A DNA stretch of 10,271 nucleotides from positions 11,574-21,844 of the forward strand of contig DFEW01000002.1 of NCBI GenBank assembly GCA_002369195.1, in the 5' to 3' direction. Origin of the DNA: Christensenella sp. UBA3792 (GTDB taxonomy: Bacteria; Bacillota; Clostridia; Christensenellales; CAG-138). Shown piece by piece: positions 1 through 6,594 of the stretch (positions are counted from its first letter, which is position 1; each line of letters begins with the position of its first letter). The notes under the pieces were generated by a model. That model did no database searches. It worked only from the letters and a program-made list of their open reading frames with translations, and was not told the DNA's origin. Made by a program: the position numbers and the translations under genes.

Positions 1-965
1 CTGCCCCATTCGATCTTCTTCATTTCGCCCTTGATCTCCTGCATCTGCTGTTCACGCTCGCGCTCCTGCAGTTCCAGAAGCTTGCCTTTCAGGATGCGCA
101 TCGCCATTTCCTTGTTCTGGAGCTGGCTGCGCTCGTTCTGGCACTGCACGACGATGCCGGTCGCAAGGTGCGTGATGCGGATCGCGGAGCTAACCTTGTT
201 GACGTTCTGACCGCCTGCGCCGCCGGAACGGTAGGTGTCCACGCGAATCTCATCCGGTTCGATCGTGATGCTCGAAACGTCGTCCTCAAAGATCGGGGTG
301 ACGTCGAGCGACGAGAACGAGGTGTGACGGCGCGCAGACGCGTCGAACGGCGAAATGCGCACGAGACGATGCACACCCTTCTCCGCCTTGAGGTAGCCGT
401 AGGCGTTTTCGCCTTCGACCTCGAACGTGACCGACTTGATGCCCGCATCGTCGCCGTCCAGCAGATCGAGCTCCCTGACCGTCCAGCCGCGCTTTTCGCA
501 GTAGCGCGTGTACATGCGGTAGAGCATCTCCGTCCAGTCCTGCGCCTCCGTGCCGCCCGCGCCCGCGTGCAGCGACAGAATCGCGTTAGAATTGTCGTAG
601 GGGCCTTTTAAGAGCATTTCGAGCCGCAGTGCGGTCATCTTCTCATCGAAGGATTTCAGCTCGTTTTTGAGCTCCTCAACGAGACTCTCGTCGTTCTCCT
701 CCTCCGCCATCTCGATCAGCGTTTCGATGTCCTCGCTCTGTCCGTCGAGCTTGGAGAGGCGTTCGAGCTTGCTCTTGATCGCCTTGACGCGCGCGGTGAC
801 CTTGTTCGCGTTTTCGACGTCGTTCCAGAAATCGGTTTCGCCCATCTGCGTTTCGAGATCCTTGAGCTCCTCTTTCAGCGCATCCGCGTTCATCTGCTTA
901 TGCGCGAGCGCAAGCGTCTCGTTGAGCGAGCCGAGCTGCATTTTGTATTCGTCCAGTACCAGCAT
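1..965 (-). CDS. prfB: Peptide chain release factor 2 (3' end beyond window)
   Basis: Class I release factor that recognises UGA/UAA in the ribosomal A site and triggers hydrolysis of peptidyl-tRNA. Reading from the ATG at 965-963 gives 321 complete codons; about 45 residues are missing compared with the usual ~365. The stop-codon tripeptide SPF is at residues 205-207 and the catalytic GGQ at 251-253 (bases 215-207), within GGAGGQNVN; both lie almost exactly where E. coli RF2 has them. Residues 1-110 form the charged helical N-terminal domain. GGAGG at 974-970, four bases from the ATG, fixes the start. The N-terminal reading frame is continuous through the region that usually holds the in-frame UGA of the autoregulatory +1 frameshift, so that control is absent. 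The gene starts 18 bases after the cyclophilin stop, which suggests one transcript. The family call is essentially certain. Confidence 0.97.
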   Translation of the reverse strand, partial: MLVLDEYKMQLGSLNETLALAHKQMNADALKEELKDLETQMGETDFWNDVENANKVTARVKAIKSKLERLSKLDGQSEDIETLIEMAEEENDESLVEELKNELKSFDEKMTALRLEMLLKGPYDNSNAILSLHAGAGGTEAQDWTEMLYRMYTRYCEKRGWTVRELDLLDGDDAGIKSVTFEVEGENAYGYLKAEKGVHRLVRISPFDASARRHTSFSSLDVTPIFEDDVSSITIEPDEIRVDTYRSGGAGGQNVNKVSSAIRITHLATGIVVQCQNERSQLQNKEMAMRILKGKLLELQEREREQQMQEIKGEMKKIEWG

Positions 966-983
966 GGTTCCTCCGGTGCGGTT

Positions 984-1715
984 TCAGTTGATCTTCTCGG
1001 GCTCGCCGTATTCGACGCCGAACGTCTCGACGCGGATCGTGTCGATGACGACGGGATTCAGCGGTCTGTCGTTGCGGTCGGTTTCCGTCGTTGCGATGCT
1101 GTCGAGCACCGTAAAGCCCTCGGTCATCATGCCGAATGCGGCGTACTGTCCGTCAAGATACGGATAGTCGACGTGCATAATGAAGAACTGCGATCCCGCG
1201 GAATCGGGGTCCATGGCGCGCGCCATCGAGATCACGCCGCGCGAATGCTTGAGGTCGTTCGTAAAGCCGTTGCCGGTGAATTCGCCCTTGATCGAATAGC
1301 CGGGGCCGCCCATGCCGTTGCCGTTCGGGTCGCCGCCCTGGATCATGAATCCCGCGATGACGCGGTGGAAGATCAGTCCGTCATAGAAGCCGGAATTGGC
1401 AAGGGAGATAAAGTTCTTGACGGTGTTCGGCGCGACATCGGGATAAAGCTCCAGCTTCATCACGCCGCCGTCCTTCATGGTGATCGTTGCGATCGGGTTT
1501 TTCATAGTCGTTCCCTCCTCGGTTTGTTGCGTTTCATTGGATGTTTCCTGCGTTTCGTTCGTCTGTGCGCTCTGCTGCGCATCATCCGCCTCAGAGATCT
1601 GTCCCGCAGGCGCTGCATCGGACGAGAAGCTTGTTTCGTTCGTCGAGTTCGCCGTCGCCACAGTGCAGCCGAAGGTCAGAAGCAGTGCCAGCAAAATACT
1701 GAAAAGTCGTTTCAT
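984..1715 (-). CDS. Lipoprotein cyclophilin-type peptidyl-prolyl isomerase
   Basis: Predicted 243-residue peptidyl-prolyl cis-trans isomerase that would act as a folding catalyst outside the cytoplasmic membrane. Residues 1-17 are a signal sequence (KR, then a Leu-rich core) ending in TFGC; Cys17 is the likely lipidation site, although Phe at -2 and Thr at -3 make the lipobox imperfect. Residues 18-70 are a Ser/Thr/Asn/Gln/Glu-rich linker. The cyclophilin domain spans about 73-235, with FHRV containing the catalytic Arg118, FMIQGGDP at 123-130 and SAGSQFFI at 172-179. The position of human CypA Trp121 is Tyr186, so cyclosporin binding may be weak. The ATG at 1715 is chosen because AGGAGG at 1727-1722 is six bases upstream; the ATG at 1721 is too close to it. 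The SD overlaps the stop codon of the LysR gene, 10 bases upstream, implying translational coupling. A second start inside the gene is listed separately. Confidence 0.93.
   Translation of the reverse strand: MKRLFSILLALLLTFGCTVATANSTNETSFSSDAAPAGQISEADDAQQSAQTNETQETSNETQQTEEGTTMKNPIATITMKDGGVMKLELYPDVAPNTVKNFISLANSGFYDGLIFHRVIAGFMIQGGDPNGNGMGGPGYSIKGEFTGNGFTNDLKHSRGVISMARAMDPDSAGSQFFIMHVDYPYLDGQYAAFGMMTEGFTVLDSIATTETDRNDRPLNPVVIDTIRVETFGVEYGEPEKIN
1503..1520 (-). promoter_or_regulatory. Internal ribosome binding site and ATG in the cyclophilin gene
   Basis: GAGGAGGG at 1520-1513 is followed by seven bases and then an in-frame ATG at 1505-1503 (Met71 of the lipoprotein form). This spacing is ideal, and the site lies exactly at the boundary between linker and cyclophilin domain. 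Initiation here would give a 173-residue protein without signal sequence or linker, close to the length of cytosolic PpiB-type cyclophilins. What is seen is the motif and frame; use of the site is inferred. Confidence 0.6.
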
Positions 1716-1725
1716 GGTCATCCTC

Positions 1726-2649
1726 CTATAGATGATTGTCCTCAAAAATCGATTCGCGATAGACAAAGCCCTCGCGGTCGGAAAGCAGCGCGAGGAAGTT
1801 GTTCACCACGCGGGAGCGGTACTTGCGCTTCTGCGCGATGATCGTCAGCGCCGGAACGAGCAGCTCGGTCTCGGACACGGTCTTGTGCTTCAGATCGCAA
1901 AAGCCGAGCTCCTCCGCCGCACCCTTCGGCACGAGCGCGACCGCCTTGCCCGCGCGCGCCCAGTTCAGCGCGATCTGCATGCGCGTGCTCACGTACTTGG
2001 GCGACAGCGAAAGCCCCTGTTCCTTGAACGCGGCTTCGAACGCCGGAACGCTGCGTTCCATCAGCGAAAGCGGCAGCGGCGAAAGCGTCTCAAGCGAGAC
2101 CGTTTCCGACCGGTCGCCTTCGAAGAACGCGCCGTCCCTGTACGCGGCGATCAGCGTATCGGGGTGCGTGTAGAGCACGTCGAGGTTCTCCGCGTCGTTG
2201 CGGATGAGGCGCACGAAGATCGCCTCCACCTGACCGTTCTGCAGCTTCTTCAAAAGCTCCGGAACGTCCGCTTCGAACACGCTGATCTCGGTGTCCGGAT
2301 AGCGTTCGGAAAACGCGAGCAGTGCGTCCATGAGCCGTTCGTTTTCGAACGAGGAGGAGATACCGATGCGCAGCGTCCCCTTCGTGCCGCCGAAGCCGGA
2401 CGTGATCTCGTTGCGTGCCTCGGTCTCGACCTCGACCATCCACTTCGCCTTCTGATACAGGATGCGCCCCGCGTCGGTCAGCTCCAGCTTGCGCGCGCCG
2501 CGGTAGAACAGCCGCGCGCCGTACGCCGTTTCGAGCGCCTTGATCTGGTTGCTCAGCGCCGGCTGCGCGATGCGAAGCTTGCGCGAGGCAGCCGTTAAGC
2601 TGCCCTCCTCGACGATGGTGATGTAGTTCGCGTAGTAGCTGAGGTTCAT
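1726..2649 (-). CDS. LysR-family transcriptional regulator
   Basis: A 307-residue LTTR, the usual family length. Residues 1-60 form the winged helix-turn-helix: MNLSYYANYITIVEEGSLTA, then AQPALSNQIKALE at 28-40 as recognition helix, then ARLFYRG and LTDAGR. A linker helix follows (about 62-88) and a periplasmic-binding-protein-like effector domain begins at TLRIGISSS (92-100) and runs to about 295. The ATG at 2649 is preferred because GGGAG at 2660-2656 lies six bases upstream; an ATG six codons earlier has no such site. LTTRs usually bind next to their own promoter and often control a divergent gene, but the upstream neighbour (RibU) is in the same orientation and ends in a terminator. The genes downstream, cyclophilin and prfB, follow with a 10-base gap and could be targets or passengers. 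The effector is unknown. Confidence 0.93.
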   Translation of the reverse strand: MNLSYYANYITIVEEGSLTAASRKLRIAQPALSNQIKALETAYGARLFYRGARKLELTDAGRILYQKAKWMVEVETEARNEITSGFGGTKGTLRIGISSSFENERLMDALLAFSERYPDTEISVFEADVPELLKKLQNGQVEAIFVRLIRNDAENLDVLYTHPDTLIAAYRDGAFFEGDRSETVSLETLSPLPLSLMERSVPAFEAAFKEQGLSLSPKYVSTRMQIALNWARAGKAVALVPKGAAEELGFCDLKHKTVSETELLVPALTIIAQKRKYRSRVVNNFLALLSDREGFVYRESIFEDNHL

Positions 2650-2680
2650 GCGTCGCTCCCGATGCATTCAAGCACCGTAC

Positions 2681-2709
2681 AGTATAACAAATCCCGATGC
2701 GAATAGCAA
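2681..2709 (-). promoter_or_regulatory. Promoter of the LysR-cyclophilin-prfB unit
   Basis: On the minus strand, TTGCTA (2709-2704) and TATACT (2686-2681) are separated by exactly 17 bases, giving a start near 2674 and a leader of about 25 bases before the ATG at 2649. No other convincing promoter is seen before prfB, so it probably serves all three genes. Confidence 0.7.
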
Positions 2710-2716
2710 GGGATTT
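2689..2716. promoter_or_regulatory. Inverted repeat on the LysR promoter, candidate operator
   Basis: AAATCCC at 2689-2695 and GGGATTT at 2710-2716 are perfect inverted copies separated by 14 bases that contain the -35 box. The dimensions resemble LysR-type dyads, so self-regulation is plausible, though the classical T-N11-A form is not clear. Separately, TCCCGATGC occurs at 2692-2700 and again at 2657-2665, 35 bases apart. Confidence 0.45.
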
Positions 2717-2751
2717 TCCGGTCAAGGCGAAAGGTTCCGCTTCCGCAACGC

Positions 2752-2774
2752 AAAAACCTCCCCCGCGCGGGAGG
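2752..2774 (-). terminator. Intrinsic terminator after ribU
   Basis: On the minus strand CCTCCC (2774-2769) pairs with GGGAGG (2762-2757) around a six-base loop, followed by five T (2756-2752). It lies 23 bases after the ribU stop codon and separates that gene from the LysR promoter. Confidence 0.8.
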
Positions 2775-2797
2775 AGGCAAAAGCGGCGCGTGCGCGC

Positions 2798-3403
2798 TCA
2801 TTTATGAAGCAGCGGGCTTAAGGGCTTATAGATCAGCGCGCTGATCAGCACGTTCAGAAGACCCTTTGCGAAGGTGAAGGTCACGTTGAAGATCAGCAGG
2901 CAGTTCAGCAGCGGGTTCGCCGTCGGGAAGTGCGCGATCTTGCCGAGGATCGCCTCGTAGGTGGAAATGATCGCCTCCTCCGGGAAGTGCAGGACGGCGA
3001 CGTATGCCGGGTAGACGACGAAATAGTTCAGCGGAAGACTCGCAAGCGCCATCACAAGCGCGCCCGCCGATGCGCCGAGCAGCGCCGAAGCGCGGGTCTT
3101 GCGCCGATGATAGATGAGTCCCGCGACGATGACGAACACCGCGCCGAGCACGAAGTTGCACGCCTCTCCCACGCCCGCAGACACGCCGAACGGCAGGTGC
3201 AGCAGATTCTTGGCCAGTTCGATCAGCACGCCCCACCACGGACCGAGTGCGAACGCGCCGAGCAGCGCGGGAAGGTCGCTTAGGTCCAGCTTGACGAACG
3301 ACGGCATGATCGGGATCGAGATTTCAATGAATTGCAGCACTGCCGCAATCGCCGCAAGCATTGCCGCCACGGCAAGCTTATGCGTCTTTTTCTTGGTTTC
3401 CAC
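2798..3403 (-). CDS. ribU: ECF transporter S component, riboflavin type (RibU)
   Basis: Membrane protein of 201 residues that binds vitamin, most likely riboflavin, and works with a shared EcfA/A'/T energising module encoded elsewhere. Recognition rests on the RibU-like stretch FVKLDLSDLPALLGA (36-50), then GPWWGVLIELAKNLLHL (54-70) and PLNYFVVYPAY (124-134). Six hydrophobic segments can be traced, as is usual for S components. The first (about 10-30) is rich in Ala with A-x-x-x-A spacing, the feature that packs against EcfT. I chose the GTG at 3403-3401, with AAAGGA nine bases upstream. The longer reading from the GTG at 3427 would begin within a base or two of the predicted transcription start and can be excluded if that promoter is right. 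It stands alone between a promoter and a terminator. Substrate assignment is by motif recall, so another flavin-like ligand is possible. Confidence 0.88.
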   Translation of the reverse strand: METKKKTHKLAVAAMLAAIAAVLQFIEISIPIMPSFVKLDLSDLPALLGAFALGPWWGVLIELAKNLLHLPFGVSAGVGEACNFVLGAVFVIVAGLIYHRRKTRASALLGASAGALVMALASLPLNYFVVYPAYVAVLHFPEEAIISTYEAILGKIAHFPTANPLLNCLLIFNVTFTFAKGLLNVLISALIYKPLSPLLHK

Positions 3404-3434
3404 AGGGTTTGTTCCTTTCAAAATCACTGCGGCA

Positions 3435-3464
3435 ATTGTAGCACACGCGTCCGATATATGTCAA
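3435..3464 (-). promoter_or_regulatory. Strong promoter of ribU
   Basis: On the minus strand a perfect TTGACA (3464-3459) and TACAAT (3440-3435) are separated by 18 bases, giving a start near 3428 and a 25-base leader. The 40 bases upstream (about 3465-3505) are almost wholly A/T, like an UP element. The leader is far too short for an FMN riboswitch. Confidence 0.82.
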
Positions 3465-3507
3465 TTACTTATATTTAATATATGTATAACATTATATTTA
3501 TATGCAC

Positions 3508-3532
3508 AAAAAGGGAGCGGATGTCCGCTCCC
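3508..3532 (-). terminator. Intrinsic terminator after pepF
   Basis: GGGAGCGG (3532-3525) and CCGCTCCC (3520-3513) form a perfect eight-pair stem with a four-base loop, followed by TTTTT (3512-3508). It lies seven bases after the pepF stop. Confidence 0.93.
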
Positions 3533-3538
3533 GATTGT

Positions 3539-5215
3539 TTACAGCAGCTTTTCGATCGCCTCGGTGATGTCCCTGACGGTGTTTTCCGCGAACGGATTGC
3601 GCAGGTTGCCGATCTTCAGAAGGTCGAAGTAGCCGACCGTGCCGCCCGCTTTGCACAGATTGAGGTAGTCGTTCCACGCCCGCTCGCGGTCTTCGCGCAT
3701 GCGAAGGAAGAAGTCGAACGCGCCCATCTGCGCCAGCGCGTAGTCGATGTAGTAGAACGGATACAGGAAGATGTGCTGCTTCTGCATCCAGAATCCGCCC
3801 TTTTCGAGGAAGGGATCGCCGTCGTAGTCGCGCCAGGGCAGATAAACCTGCTCGAGCTCGTGCCACACGCCGTAGCGTTCCTCGCGCGTCATTTCGGGTT
3901 TTGCATAAACGCGGTGCTGGAACTCGTCGACCATCGTGAGATACGGGATCGTTTCGAGCGCGGCGGACAAGTGCGCTTCGCGATAGCGCGGCGCGTCGTC
4001 GCCGAAGAACTTCTCCATCCACGGATAGGTGAAGTGCTCCATAGACATCGAATGGACCTCGCAGATCTCGATCGGCGCCTGCCAGACCTCGGCGAGCTTG
4101 ATCGAATGCGCGGCGATGTACGCCTGGAACGCGTGTCCCGCCTCGTGCGTCAATACGTCGACGTCCGCGGAGGTGCCGTTGAAGTTCGAGAAGATGAACG
4201 GCGCCTTAAGTTCGGTCAGCGTGGTGCAGTAGCCGCCCATATGCTTGCCGGGACGCGAGGTGAGATCGAACAGCTGATGCTCGACCATGAAGTCGAAGAA
4301 CTCGCCGGTCTCGGGGCTGAGCTCGCGGTACATTTCCTGCGCCGCCTTGACCATCTCCTCCTCGGTGCCGTGCGGCATCGGATTGCCCTCCGGATAGCAG
4401 AAGGATTCATCGTAGTAGTGCAGCTTCTCGACGCCGATGCGCTTTGCCTGACGCTCATGGATGCGGGCGACGGCGGGCACGACGTATTTTTTGACGCCCT
4501 CGCGGAAGCGCTCGACGTCGTCCTTGGTATAGTCATAGCGTCCGCGGGACAGATAGGCGTACGGAATATAATTCTCATAGCCGATCAACTGCGCCATTTC
4601 GGTGCGGGTCTTGACCATTTCGTCGTAGATATCGTCGAGCTGATCGGCGATGCCCGCGTACATCTCCGCCCACTTGCGGAAGGCGCCTTCGCGCACCTTG
4701 CGGTCCGGATTCTGCATGAACTTCAAAAGTCCGTAGAAATTGCAGGTCTCGCCCATGTATTCGGTCGTGCAGCCCGCGGTGAGCTTCGCGTATTTGCTGC
4801 GAAGCATCTGATCCTTCGTCATGCCGGGGATCAGGCGCTCGTCCGCCAGCTTGACCTGCGCGTCCGCCTGCGTAAAGACGATCTTGCCGAGCTCGGCTTC
4901 GAGTTCCTTGCGGAACGGATGGTTGACCATCGCCTTGAGCTGCCGCTCGTTGAGAACCATCGTCTTCGAAAGGTTCTGATCGTAGTACGTCTGCTCCGCA
5001 TCGTAAAACTCGTCCTTCGTGTTCACGTCATGCCGGATATGAGAGATCGTGAACATCGTCGCAACCTTCTGCGACGCCTCGTCCATCGCATAGTACGCGT
5101 CGATCGCTTCCTGCGCCGTCTTTGCGTTCTCAAACGTTTCGATCAGCTTCAGGCCGTCCGCAATGAACTTGTCGACGTCCACGCGCTCATAGGGTAGTTC
5201 CGAGAATTTCCACAT
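3539..5215 (-). CDS. pepF: M3-family oligoendopeptidase (PepF type)
   Basis: Zinc metallopeptidase of 558 residues expected to cleave short peptides in the cytosol. The zinc site is HEAGH at 357-361 (ligands His357 and His361, catalytic Glu358) in VLTHEAGHAFQAY; the third ligand is Glu386 in EICEVHS, 25 residues on, as in other M3 peptidases. The family signature GGYCTTL and APFIFSNFNGTSADVDV (339-354) precedes it. No signal peptide is present: MWKFSELPYE is a typical PepF beginning. AGGAGGG at 5231-5225, nine bases before the ATG, fixes the start. The gene has its own promoter and terminator, so it is monocistronic. Together with the peptide-transporter ATPase in this window, it fits a peptide-using metabolism, though the two genes are not linked in one transcript. 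Length and motifs are complete and I see no defect. Confidence 0.96.
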   Translation of the reverse strand: MWKFSELPYERVDVDKFIADGLKLIETFENAKTAQEAIDAYYAMDEASQKVATMFTISHIRHDVNTKDEFYDAEQTYYDQNLSKTMVLNERQLKAMVNHPFRKELEAELGKIVFTQADAQVKLADERLIPGMTKDQMLRSKYAKLTAGCTTEYMGETCNFYGLLKFMQNPDRKVREGAFRKWAEMYAGIADQLDDIYDEMVKTRTEMAQLIGYENYIPYAYLSRGRYDYTKDDVERFREGVKKYVVPAVARIHERQAKRIGVEKLHYYDESFCYPEGNPMPHGTEEEMVKAAQEMYRELSPETGEFFDFMVEHQLFDLTSRPGKHMGGYCTTLTELKAPFIFSNFNGTSADVDVLTHEAGHAFQAYIAAHSIKLAEVWQAPIEICEVHSMSMEHFTYPWMEKFFGDDAPRYREAHLSAALETIPYLTMVDEFQHRVYAKPEMTREERYGVWHELEQVYLPWRDYDGDPFLEKGGFWMQKQHIFLYPFYYIDYALAQMGAFDFFLRMREDRERAWNDYLNLCKAGGTVGYFDLLKIGNLRNPFAENTVRDITEAIEKLL

Positions 5216-5247
5216 AAAGTCAAGCCCTCCTGTTTATTTCTGCGTTC

Positions 5248-5276
5248 AGTATAGCATACGGGTTCCCCGATTACAA
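5248..5276 (-). promoter_or_regulatory. Promoter of pepF
   Basis: On the minus strand TTGTAA (5276-5271), 17 bases, then TATACT (5253-5248) preceded by TGC, an extended -10. Predicted start near 5241, with a leader of about 26 bases. Confidence 0.75.
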
Positions 5277-5284
5277 GCGGGGAA
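5263..5284. promoter_or_regulatory. Dyad centred on the pepF -35 box, candidate operator
   Basis: TTCCCCG (5263-5269) and CGGGGAA (5278-5284) are perfect inverted copies flanking eight bases that contain the -35 hexamer. No T-run follows on either strand, so it is not a terminator. A repressor bound here would cover the -35 box; which one is unknown. Confidence 0.5.
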
Positions 5285-5290
5285 AGGATC

Positions 5291-5317
5291 AAAAAAAGAG
5301 ACGGCAAAACCGTCTCT
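5291..5317 (-). terminator. Intrinsic terminator after the S41-like gene
   Basis: AGAGACGG (5317-5310) pairs with CCGTCTCT (5304-5297) over a five-base loop, followed by a run of T (5297-5291). It lies 15 bases beyond the stop codon of the S41-like lipoprotein gene. Confidence 0.92.
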
Positions 5318-5332
5318 GTCACATGACCGATC

Positions 5333-6526
5333 CTATTGTCCCCGTTCCTGCCGGATCCGATCCAGAAGGCAGTCGATCGTTGCCGATTCAAGGACAACGT
5401 CCGGCGTGGTCCCTTCGATGCTCATCGTGCCGTCCGGATTCTCGCCCGCTACGCTGCTGAACTCATACAGCACGCCGGAGTCCGGCAGCAGCCGAAGAAC
5501 GGGGCTGAAACCGATTCCGTCCCCGCCCGTTTGCTTGCCGGCTACGGTCGCCCATCCGGTGGCTTTGCAGAAGCATACGAACATTTCGGACGAGGAATAC
5601 ACAACGTGATCGACCAGGACCCAGCGTTTTGCATCGCTGTGAACCGCCTCGCGTCCCTCGACCATCATATCAAGGTATGTATACCGGTCCAATCCGTATT
5701 TGCGTGCCCACTCCGGCGCATCCTCCAGCTCTGAAGTTTGTTTCGCTTCGTCAAGCGCCTCAATGATCTGCAGGTTTTGCGGCGAGCCCTTGAAAAACAT
5801 ACGCAAACGGCACTGTCGATCTTCTCCGAACGGCGCAACGAGGTTTTCTCTCCAATACGTGTCGGCACCGCCGCTGTTTCCGGTGATATCGAACACAATA
5901 TTCTCCGCTTCCGGATACTGCTCCAATGCCTGCTGCAGTACGTCATGATCCCGTTCCTGCACAAAGAAGACAAAGGTCGGGATCTTGAGGCACAGTGTCT
6001 TGCAGTCCTCGTAATACGTAACCGTCACGGATGCATAGTTGCCGACCTTGGCATCGGTTGAACCCTGCGCTTCGGTCGGCGCCGTATACCGACCCGTAGC
6101 CGCGGCTTCTTTCAGCGTTCTGCGCCACGGTTCAAAGAACGGATTCTCACATACTTCATCATCCAGCACGTACGTTGCATACAGATTACTGAAGAACAGC
6201 TGCTCGATCATAAAGAGATGCGCCGTAAACTCGAGTTTTTCGAACATCTGACTCACGATCAGCGCAAAGGATTCCGGTTTTTTCACGCTTTTCACGCGTT
6301 CCCCGAAGCTCTCGCGAATCGAATCGACGGGAATACCCCGGTCGCGCAGATAATCAAGATACGGGTAGTCCGTTTCCAATGTTTCCCACAGGAGTTCATA
6401 ATCCGCCATGAACGGCGCCGTCTCTTCCGCTTCGACAGCGGGTTCGTTCGGCGCTTTCGCACACCCCGTCAGAAGCAGCGCTGCACACAGCAGCAGCAGA
6501 ACCGCGGTTTTGATCGCCTTTTTCAT
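5333..6526 (-). CDS. S41-peptidase-like lipoprotein
   Basis: A 397-residue exported protein. Residues 1-22 are a lipoprotein signal (KKAIK, hydrophobic core, LLTGC; Cys22 lipidated). A helical N-terminal region (40-150) is followed by an S41/C-terminal-processing-protease-like core: IVFDITGNSGG (210-220, the usual strand and Gly loop), WVLVDHVVYSSSEMF (302-316, holding the presumed nucleophile Ser311), ATVAGKQTGGDGIG (326-339) and a late EGTTPDV (371-377). No PDZ domain is evident. The Lys expected 25 residues after the Ser in Tsp-type enzymes is Asp336, so catalysis by the Ser/Lys mechanism is doubtful. AAGGAA at 6541-6536 is nine bases before the ATG. A weak TATATT at 6554-6549 has no good -35, so expression may rely on read-through from rplA. 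Codons are less GC-rich than in its neighbours (60-base lines counted by hand: 42% and 50%, against 67% in pepF), hinting at separate ancestry. The substrate is unknown. Confidence 0.8.
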   Translation of the reverse strand: MKKAIKTAVLLLLCAALLLTGCAKAPNEPAVEAEETAPFMADYELLWETLETDYPYLDYLRDRGIPVDSIRESFGERVKSVKKPESFALIVSQMFEKLEFTAHLFMIEQLFFSNLYATYVLDDEVCENPFFEPWRRTLKEAAATGRYTAPTEAQGSTDAKVGNYASVTVTYYEDCKTLCLKIPTFVFFVQERDHDVLQQALEQYPEAENIVFDITGNSGGADTYWRENLVAPFGEDRQCRLRMFFKGSPQNLQIIEALDEAKQTSELEDAPEWARKYGLDRYTYLDMMVEGREAVHSDAKRWVLVDHVVYSSSEMFVCFCKATGWATVAGKQTGGDGIGFSPVLRLLPDSGVLYEFSSVAGENPDGTMSIEGTTPDVVLESATIDCLLDRIRQERGQ

Positions 6527-6557
6527 GTCGCTCGTTTCCTTTCAGCTCAATATACAC

Positions 6558-6583
6558 AAAGAGACCGTTTTCACGGTCTCTTT
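6558..6583 (-). terminator. Hairpin terminator after rplA
   Basis: AAAGAGACCG (6583-6574) and CGGTCTCTTT (6567-6558) make a perfect ten-pair stem with a six-base loop. The T-run is short (TTT, then GTGT), so termination may be partial. It begins 11 bases after the rplA stop codon. Confidence 0.75.
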
Positions 6584-6594
6584 CGGGTTCTTGC

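Noticed and set aside
841..965. Programmed frameshift in prfB
   Set aside because: Looked for the UGA near codon 25; the frame is uninterrupted, so it is reported as an absence instead.
1732..2598. Plus-strand open frame opposite the LysR gene
   Set aside because: It is an Arg/His/Leu-rich shadow with no ribosome site or recognisable family; the minus-strand LysR motifs are clear.
3404..3538. FMN riboswitch before ribU
   Set aside because: The interval holds the pepF terminator, an A/T-rich stretch and the promoter, leaving a leader of only 25 bases.
3482..5197. Plus-strand open frame of 571 codons
   Set aside because: It lies antisense to pepF, which has all catalytic motifs, an SD, a promoter and a terminator. 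The translation is Arg/Leu/Val/Asp-rich low-complexity sequence typical of the opposite strand of a GC-rich gene.
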